64,000 nucleotides of DNA. Source: Nocardioides insulae DSM 17944 (GTDB lineage Bacteria; Actinomycetota; Actinomycetes; Propionibacteriales; Nocardioidaceae). How positions within the stretch are numbered: the first letter of the stretch is position 1; every line of letters starts with the position of its first letter. Position numbers and translations under genes: made by a program. The notes beneath the pieces are model-generated. The model did no database searches. It was not told the origin of the DNA and was given only the letters and a program-made list of their open reading frames with translations. The stretch lies in contig NZ_AUGU01000013.1 in assembly GCF_000422825.1 (NCBI RefSeq), positions 62,001 through 126,000 of the forward strand. Direction: 5' to 3'. Positions 58,612-64,000 of this stretch are shown here, in pieces.

Positions 58612-60825
58612 GTGTCCGGCCGCATCACCGTTGACCCCTCCCATCCCCCTTCGCCTCCCGACCCCCTGAGCTCGGACCGGTCGGGCGGGTCGAGACGTCC
58701 GGTGGCCGCGCTGGCGGCCCTGCTCCTCCCACTCGGGCTCCTGCCCGGCCTCACGCTCGGTCTCGCACCGGGCCTGACCCCGTCGGCGTCCGCGGTGACC
58801 CGGACCTTCCAGGACGAGAAGCGCCGGGCACCGCACGACATCCGACGGGTGGTGGTCGACAACACCGGCCCACGGATCGGGGTGACGGTGTGGCACAGGG
58901 CCCGAGGCTGGAAGGGCAAGGTGACCATCGCCCTGGACACCCGGCGAGGCCCCGGCGTGGACCGGATCAGCAGCATCCGGCACGGCTACCGGGCCGCGCG
59001 GGTGAGCTTCGAGAATCCCGGCGGCAAGGGTTGGCGCTGCTCCTCGACACGGTCGTTGCGGTCGAGCGGCAAGCGCCTGTTCACCCGGCTGACCGTGCCG
59101 CGACGCTGTGCCGACGGCGCCGATCGGCTGCGGGTCGCGGTGAGCGTCGATCCCCGCCGCGGGAAGACCGACCGCCGGCGTACCGGCCAGGTGCCGCGGG
59201 TGCAGCCGAGTCCTCCCCGCCCACCGAAGACACCGGATCCGACGCCCGCGCCGCCGAAGCAGACCAAGCCCAACGTGTTGATGTTCATCGTCGACGACGC
59301 CCGCGCCGACGACCTGAGCGCGATGCCGCACACCCGGCGCTGGCTGGGCGCGGGCGGCACCACCTGGACCAACGCGATGGCCCCCTATCCGCTGTGCTGT
59401 CCGGCCCGCGCCTCGATCTTCTCGGGGCAGTACAGCCACAACCACGACGTGTACTCCCACCAGCCGCCGTACGGGTTCCACGCCTTCGACGACCGCAGCA
59501 CGCTCGCCACCTGGCTCAAGGGGGCGGGCTACGAGACGATGCTGCTCGGCAAGTACCTCAACGGGTACGGCGGACAGCCGCCGCCACGCGCCTCCGGCGG
59601 CTACTCGCACACCTACGTGCCGCCGGGCTGGAACGACTGGCGCGGTGCGTTCGAGGGGGTGCCCGGGCAGGGCGGTCTGCACCGCTACTACGACACCTCC
59701 CTGACCCAGAACCGTGGCCGTGGGATCCAGTCCCTCAGCGGCACCTACCAGACCGACGCCTACGCCGACATCATGGCCGGCTACGTCACCAACCAGGAGC
59801 GCTACACCAAGCCGTACTTCTCCTACGTCTCCTTCACCGCTCCGCACGCCGGCACGCCGCGCCAGGCCAAGGTCGACCCGCCCGAACAGGTCACGCGCGA
59901 TGACGGGAGGGTGATCAACTTCGTCACCCCACCCAGCCCGCAACGGCACTGGAACAGGTTCCAGGGCGCCCGGCCCCCGGGACTGACCTGGACCGATCCC
60001 GACCTCTCCGACCAGCCGGAGGACCTGCAGAACCCCCCGCTCAACGATGCGGAGATGTCCGCGATCGGCCAGGTCCACCGCAAACGACTGCAGGCCCTCG
60101 CCGCCGTGGACGAGGGGATCGACAAGGTGATGACCGCGCTGCGGCGCTCCGGCGAACTCGCGCACACCTACGTCATCTTCACCAGCGACAACGGCTACTT
60201 CCTCGGCGAGCAGGGCATCCGGCAGGGCAAGCTGATCCCGTACGAGTCCGCGCTGAAGGTGCCACTGCTGATCCGGGGCCCCGGCATCCCCGCCGGCCAG
60301 GTCCGCACCGACCCCTTCCTCAGCATCGACTTCGCACCCACCATCCTGCAGATGGCCGGCGCCTCGATCCCAGCGAAGGTCGACGGGGTGGGGCAGCTGA
60401 CCACGGCGCGCAGCGGCGACCGCGGCTGGACCAGGCCGGTGCTGGTGAACACCGGCCCGAGCGACGTCGTACGCAACAGCGACGAGTCCGGCGCCCCGCT
60501 GGACACCGAGGACCCCGGCGCCCAGGACCAGCGCTACCTCATCGGCGTCCGCACGCCGCGCTACCTCTACACCAATCGGGCCAACGGCTTCGAGGAGTTC
60601 TTCGACCTGCACAGCGACCCGCGCCAGTACGACAACCTGGTCGACAACATCGGGGACCCGCTGAGCACCAAGGCCGAACTGTCCGTGCGTGGCACCCGGG
60701 CGCCCGGCGACCCCAGCGCCGCCGAGTACCAGGAGATCCTCGAGTCGCTCCGCAGTCAGATGGCCCGGGTCCGCGCCTGTGCCGGAACCGGGTGCCGGGT
60801 GTCGCTCCCCGCGGAGCTTCGCTGA
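58612..60825 (+). CDS. Secreted type I sulfatase with an extra N-terminal domain
   Basis: Hydrolyses a sulfate ester outside the cell. The 737-residue protein has a hydrophobic signal segment (VAALAALLLPLGLLPG onwards, ending SASA), a ~150-residue basic beta-rich domain of unknown role, a Pro-rich linker, and the sulfatase domain from NVLMFIVDDARADDL. The formylglycine motif is CCPAR with Cys262 as the residue to be oxidised; TSDNGYFLGEQG holds the second metal site. Formylglycine-generating enzyme is needed but not in the window. Substrate unknown. The gene ends convergently with the HNH gene. Confidence 0.88.
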   Translation: MSGRITVDPSHPPSPPDPLSSDRSGGSRRPVAALAALLLPLGLLPGLTLGLAPGLTPSASAVTRTFQDEKRRAPHDIRRVVVDNTGPRIGVTVWHRARGWKGKVTIALDTRRGPGVDRISSIRHGYRAARVSFENPGGKGWRCSSTRSLRSSGKRLFTRLTVPRRCADGADRLRVAVSVDPRRGKTDRRRTGQVPRVQPSPPRPPKTPDPTPAPPKQTKPNVLMFIVDDARADDLSAMPHTRRWLGAGGTTWTNAMAPYPLCCPARASIFSGQYSHNHDVYSHQPPYGFHAFDDRSTLATWLKGAGYETMLLGKYLNGYGGQPPPRASGGYSHTYVPPGWNDWRGAFEGVPGQGGLHRYYDTSLTQNRGRGIQSLSGTYQTDAYADIMAGYVTNQERYTKPYFSYVSFTAPHAGTPRQAKVDPPEQVTRDDGRVINFVTPPSPQRHWNRFQGARPPGLTWTDPDLSDQPEDLQNPPLNDAEMSAIGQVHRKRLQALAAVDEGIDKVMTALRRSGELAHTYVIFTSDNGYFLGEQGIRQGKLIPYESALKVPLLIRGPGIPAGQVRTDPFLSIDFAPTILQMAGASIPAKVDGVGQLTTARSGDRGWTRPVLVNTGPSDVVRNSDESGAPLDTEDPGAQDQRYLIGVRTPRYLYTNRANGFEEFFDLHSDPRQYDNLVDNIGDPLSTKAELSVRGTRAPGDPSAAEYQEILESLRSQMARVRACAGTGCRVSLPAELR

Positions 60826-60858
60826 GACTCGATCCCCACTGAGGCCACCCGGGTCACC

Positions 60859-61947
60859 TCACTCGCAGACGATCCCGTCCTGGTCGGTGTCCGTGTACCA
60901 CGCGTACTCCGGGTCGCGCCCCTGCTGGTAGGGGCCGTAGCCCCGGTCCTGGGCCAGGTAGCAGTAGGCGAACCGCGGGTCCGTGCCGGCGTTGTCCTCC
61001 TTGTTGCCGCCCCCGGAGTTGTCCTCCCCGGTTTCGCCCCCGCCGCGGTCCTGCGCACCGCGCTGGACAGCGGCCGTGTCGACGACCACCACCACGTTGC
61101 GGCACCCGGCCGCCCGCCCCAGCAGGGCCTGCTTCTCCTGAGCGTCGACGGCCAATCGCCAGCGGGTCTTCACCGCCGCGTAATCGCGGACGTAGCGGCA
61201 CTGGTTGCGTGGTGGCAGCCACTCGGCGGGATCACGATCGCTCTTGGACCTGTTGGAGGAGGCACTGACCGCGACCAGGCTGCGCCGGTCGCCGAGATCG
61301 TTGGCGAAGCGGCGACGGGTGTCATCGCTCCAGCGCCCGGCCCCGGAGTCCCAGGCCTCGGCGAGCGGCACCAGGTGATCGATGTCGAAGGTGGAGGGGT
61401 CGGCGGTCCACGTGCCGTCGTAATAGCTCACCCAACGTCCACCCGAGAGCGCACATGAGGAGCCGATCGAGGGCTTGCGCCGGGCCTCTTGGAGCAACAC
61501 CTCGTCCCGGGTGTCGCACCCGTCGCCGTCCGCGTCCACCCAATGGGTGAACGCCGAGCGCGTGTAGCCCGAACGCTGCTCCCCCGCGACCGGCAGCTCC
61601 CGGATCAGGGGACGCAGGCGCAGTTCGACCCGTCGCGGTGCCTGCTGGGCGCTGCTCGAACCCTCCGGTGGCCGGTCAACAGCGATTGGCGGGGAGGAGG
61701 CGGGACTCGAAGGTTGATGTGCCTTCGACCTCGTCCCCCTCGGCCTCGTCTTCGTCGGCTTCGATGCCTCGGTCGGCTCGGTCGCCAGGTCCGCCGGTGC
61801 GTGCGGGCTCGTCCCGGCCGTGGGCCCGGCCGTGGCCCCGGTGTCGGTGTCGGTGGCGCAGCCGGCAGCGAGGATGGACAGCGTGCCGAGTACGCCGCAG
61901 AGCACGCCGGCGTACCGCGCGCTCGTCCGCGCCGACCTCGTTCTCAC
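60859..61947 (-). CDS. Secreted HNH-type (DUF1524/GmrSD-like) nuclease lipoprotein with excalibur domain
   Basis: A 362-residue lipoprotein: signal peptide with lipobox ILAAGC (Cys30), a Thr/Pro/Ser-rich linker, then the nuclease-like domain with FDIDHLVPLAEAWDSGAG, LVAVSASSNRSKSDRDP and the WLPPRNQCRYV Cys block, and a C-terminal excalibur calcium-binding domain (YAWYTDTDQDGIVCE). The His-Asp pair and downstream Asn/Asp match secreted HNH proteins of Actinobacteria; DNA or RNA as substrate is inferred. GTG 61947 lies seven bases after TACGAT (61955-61960), so the message may be leaderless. Confidence 0.85.
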   Translation of the reverse strand: MRTRSARTSARYAGVLCGVLGTLSILAAGCATDTDTGATAGPTAGTSPHAPADLATEPTEASKPTKTRPRGTRSKAHQPSSPASSPPIAVDRPPEGSSSAQQAPRRVELRLRPLIRELPVAGEQRSGYTRSAFTHWVDADGDGCDTRDEVLLQEARRKPSIGSSCALSGGRWVSYYDGTWTADPSTFDIDHLVPLAEAWDSGAGRWSDDTRRRFANDLGDRRSLVAVSASSNRSKSDRDPAEWLPPRNQCRYVRDYAAVKTRWRLAVDAQEKQALLGRAAGCRNVVVVVDTAAVQRGAQDRGGGETGEDNSGGGNKEDNAGTDPRFAYCYLAQDRGYGPYQQGRDPEYAWYTDTDQDGIVCE

Positions 61948-61954
61948 AGCCGGA

Positions 61955-61960
61955 ATCGTA
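61955..61960 (-). promoter_or_regulatory. -10 box of the leaderless HNH lipoprotein transcript
   Basis: TACGAT on the minus strand, seven bases before GTG 61947. The divergent glycosyltransferase gene at 62071 instead has a normal GGAGGGG ribosome-binding site. Confidence 0.5.
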
Positions 61961-62070
61961 GGCCGCGTCCGCTCACGTGCCCGCGACCGGGGCGCCTGGC
62001 TCGACCGCCCCCAGCCCTCCACCGAGCAGGCACAATGGCAGGACGCCCGGGGGGATCTGGAGGGGCCACC

Positions 62071-63618
62071 ATGACGAGTGGGGTCGGTCGGCAGGTGCGG
62101 CCTCCACGCACGCCCGGAGCCCGGACCGCTTCGGGCCAGGTGCGCCTTCTCCCGGTGATCGCGGGCTGCGTGCTGCTCGGTCTCCTCCTCCGCGCCCCGT
62201 TCCTGGCAGGGGACCTGCAGAGTGACGAGGCCGGCCTGCTCCTGGTCGTGCGCCACTGGAACCCCGGCGAGAGCACGGTGTACGGCGACTACTGGGTCGA
62301 CCGGCCACCCCTCCTGCTCGGGTACTTCTGGCTCGCGGACCTGCTACCGGGTGTCATCGGCGTGCGACTGCTGGGGCTGCCCGTCAGCGTTCTGCTGGTG
62401 AGTGCCGCGGTCGTGGCCGGCCGGTCCCTCGGCAGACGCTCCGGGGCCTGGTCGGCCGGGGTGGTCGCCGCCTCCCTGGGCTCGTCGTACCTGCTCGCCG
62501 GATACCAGGTGAACGGCATGCTCCAGGGCGCCGCCCTGGTCATGACCGCGTGCGCGGTCGCCATCGCCGCCTTCAACCGCAGCGGCGGGGCGGGTCGGCA
62601 CCTCCTGTGGGCCCTGTCCGGTGCCCTCGGCCTCTGCGCCGTGCTCGTGAAGCAGAACCTGGTCGGCGGACTGGTGTTCGCGCTCGTGCTGGCGCTGGCC
62701 TCGGGCTGGTCGCTCCGGGCATCGCCGCGCCACAGCGTCCTCTCCGTCCTGACTGTGGTGGGCGGCGCCGCAGCCGCGATCGGCGCCATGCTCGGCTGGG
62801 CGACGCTGACGGGGGTGGATCGTTCCCAGCTCTGGTACTCCCTGTACCGGTTCAGGCTCGATGCTGCCGAGGCCATCTCCGGAGCGAGCATGGCGGCCCC
62901 GCTGGAGCGACTCGGCACCTTGGCGGCGTCTTTCGCGGTGAGCGGGCTCCTGTTCCTGGTGGTCCTCTTCCTCGTCTCCCTACCGGCGTTGTGGCGTGAC
63001 CGATCCCGCCGCGTCTACACGGCCGGGGTGCTCGCGATGTCCGTGGAGGCCCTGGTCGGGATCACCGGCGGCGGCAGTTGGTGGAACAACTACCTCCTGC
63101 AACTGGTGCCCGCGGCGTCCCTGATGGCCGCGCTGTGCGCCGGACGCCGGGGACGGCGGACCATCGCCGCTGCGGTCGCGGTGGCCTGCACTGTGGCAGC
63201 CTCGGTCTGCTCGGTCCTGGTCGGCATCCAGATCGACCGTGAGCCGCGTCCGCAGGTGCTGGTGGCGCGGGAACTGGCCGCCGTGGCGGAGCCCGGCGAC
63301 ACCGCCTTCGTGGCGTACGGCAACGCGGAGATCCTGCTCTACTCCGGCCTCGACAGCGACTATCCGCACCTGTGGAGCCTCCCGATGCGCGTCCTGGACC
63401 CTCGCCAGGAGGCGCTGACGGCGAAGCTGAACGGCGCGCACCCACCCACCTGGATCGTGCAGATCGATTCGCTCAACGCCTGGGACGTCGACGCGGACGG
63501 CGAACTCGCGCGCGCCGTCGAGCGACGCTACCGACCGGTCGCGACCGTGTGCGACCTGACGGTGCACCTGCTGCGCGGGGTGGACCGTCCGGCCCCGCCC
63601 GACGCCGTGTGTGAGTGA
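62071..63618 (+). CDS. GT-C-type membrane glycosyltransferase (ArnT/PMT-like)
   Basis: A 515-residue protein with about ten membrane segments. The first outside loop has the Asp-Glu pair (LQSDEAGLLL) and YWVDRPPLLLGYFWLADLLP, a layout typical of polyprenyl-phosphate-sugar-dependent GT-C enzymes of the GT39/GT83 kind. The last ~130 residues form a soluble domain (DTAFVAYGNAEILLYSGLDS). Acceptor unknown; a surface glycan or protein is likely by family. GGAGGGG precedes the ATG. It converges with the DUF6328 gene 26 bases later. Confidence 0.82.
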   Translation: MTSGVGRQVRPPRTPGARTASGQVRLLPVIAGCVLLGLLLRAPFLAGDLQSDEAGLLLVVRHWNPGESTVYGDYWVDRPPLLLGYFWLADLLPGVIGVRLLGLPVSVLLVSAAVVAGRSLGRRSGAWSAGVVAASLGSSYLLAGYQVNGMLQGAALVMTACAVAIAAFNRSGGAGRHLLWALSGALGLCAVLVKQNLVGGLVFALVLALASGWSLRASPRHSVLSVLTVVGGAAAAIGAMLGWATLTGVDRSQLWYSLYRFRLDAAEAISGASMAAPLERLGTLAASFAVSGLLFLVVLFLVSLPALWRDRSRRVYTAGVLAMSVEALVGITGGGSWWNNYLLQLVPAASLMAALCAGRRGRRTIAAAVAVACTVAASVCSVLVGIQIDREPRPQVLVARELAAVAEPGDTAFVAYGNAEILLYSGLDSDYPHLWSLPMRVLDPRQEALTAKLNGAHPPTWIVQIDSLNAWDVDADGELARAVERRYRPVATVCDLTVHLLRGVDRPAPPDAVCE

Positions 63619-63644
63619 CGCTGGGTCCTCCCCGACCCCGAGGC

Positions 63645-64000
63645 TCAGTCGTCGAGGACCCTGCGCTCACCGCCGAACAGGGGCACGAGCCCCCACAGCG
63701 CCACGAAGAACACCACGCTGACCACCGTCGCCACCGAGGCCAGGACCTGACCCGCGACGACGGCGAAGACCAGCCACACCACCCCGCAGATCGTGGCGGC
63801 CAGCGTCGCCAGGCCTGCTCTGGCACAGCGGTTGGCCGCATGGATCAGCCACGGTCGCTCCCCGTAATAGAAGATGCTGCGATGGAAGGCCACCGGGGCG
63901 ATCAGGAACCCAGTGGCCAGCACGGCCGCGACCAGCACACACAGATAGACGATCTGGGTCGTGTCATCGAGATCGTCGAACCGCGCGGAGAACGCGATCG
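63645..64000 (-). CDS. DUF6328-like membrane protein (partial, N-terminus outside window)
   Basis: The frame is open to the right edge and starts beyond it. Visible residues include FSARFDDLDDTTQIVYL, then about three hydrophobic segments (VLVAAVLATGFLIAPVAFH, TLAATICGVVWLVFAVVA, VVSVVFFVALWGLVPLF) with APVAFHRSIFYYGER and HAANR between them. This matches small integral membrane proteins annotated DUF6328, as I recall; function unknown. Confidence 0.75.
   Translation of the reverse strand, partial: IAFSARFDDLDDTTQIVYLCVLVAAVLATGFLIAPVAFHRSIFYYGERPWLIHAANRCARAGLATLAATICGVVWLVFAVVAGQVLASVATVVSVVFFVALWGLVPLFGGERRVLDD

Overview
The window is a very GC-rich, gene-dense piece of an actinobacterial chromosome with no rRNA, tRNA, insertion sequence or CRISPR array recognised. 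Actinobacterial hallmarks include an mIHF-type integration host factor (mihF), a phosphatidylinositol-phosphate synthase homologue, a bifunctional Rel, a LexA box of the TCGAAC-N4-GTTCGA type before ruvC, frequent GTG starts, ATGA/GTGA/TGATG gene overlaps and many apparently leaderless promoters. The proteins and gene order best suit Propionibacteriales/Nocardioidaceae (a Nocardioides-like organism); this is a judgement from memory, not a database result.

Almost all genes lie on the minus strand, so the map reads right to left. 64.0-58.6 kb: an envelope group (partial DUF6328 membrane protein, GT-C-type membrane glycosyltransferase, secreted HNH lipoprotein with an excalibur domain, secreted sulfatase). 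58.4-49.2 kb: thrS, HIT protein, inositol-monophosphatase-family protein, PI-phosphate synthase, pdxS-pdxT, yebC, ruvC-ruvA-ruvB. 49.0-41.2 kb: MFS transporter, yajC-secD-secF-apt, relA. 41.1-39.2 kb: a decayed AbiEi/DUF559-type gene between two copies of a new hairpin repeat, and a DUF349 protein. 39.1-35.2 kb: metallo-beta-lactamase hydrolase, hisS, aspS. 34.9-28.5 kb: a five-gene peptide ABC transporter. 28.4-22.6 kb: rarA, two small membrane/coiled-coil proteins, alaS, ruvX, then mltG. 22.6-15.2 kb: aroE, prepilin peptidase, aroC-aroK-aroB-aroQ, efp, nusB. 15.1-1 kb: pyrR-pyrB-pyrC, an ABC-F ATPase, carA-carB-pyrD-pyrF, mihF-gmk-rpoZ-coaBC and the start of metK. From thrS to nusB the order largely follows the corresponding stretch of the Mycobacterium tuberculosis chromosome, and pyrR to metK follows a second one.

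Functionally the window covers pyrimidine synthesis, most of the shikimate pathway, PLP synthesis, four aminoacyl-tRNA synthetases, protein export (YajC-SecDF), Holliday-junction processing (RuvABC, RarA), stringent response (Rel) and inositol-lipid synthesis.

The most interesting signals are regulatory or structural rather than an obvious new operon: (1) a dispersed two-hairpin element in three copies, each directly 3' of a gene in the same relative orientation and with compensatory stem changes; (2) two near-identical PyrR-type mRNA leaders, one before pyrR and one before carA, where an ABC-F gene splits the pyr cluster; (3) an IMPase-family gene coupled to the PI-phosphate synthase in a locus that lacks the usual PIM genes; (4) a mini-ORF leader before the ABC-F gene; (5) a genome-style TAGnCT -10 box six to eight bases before the start codon of many genes.
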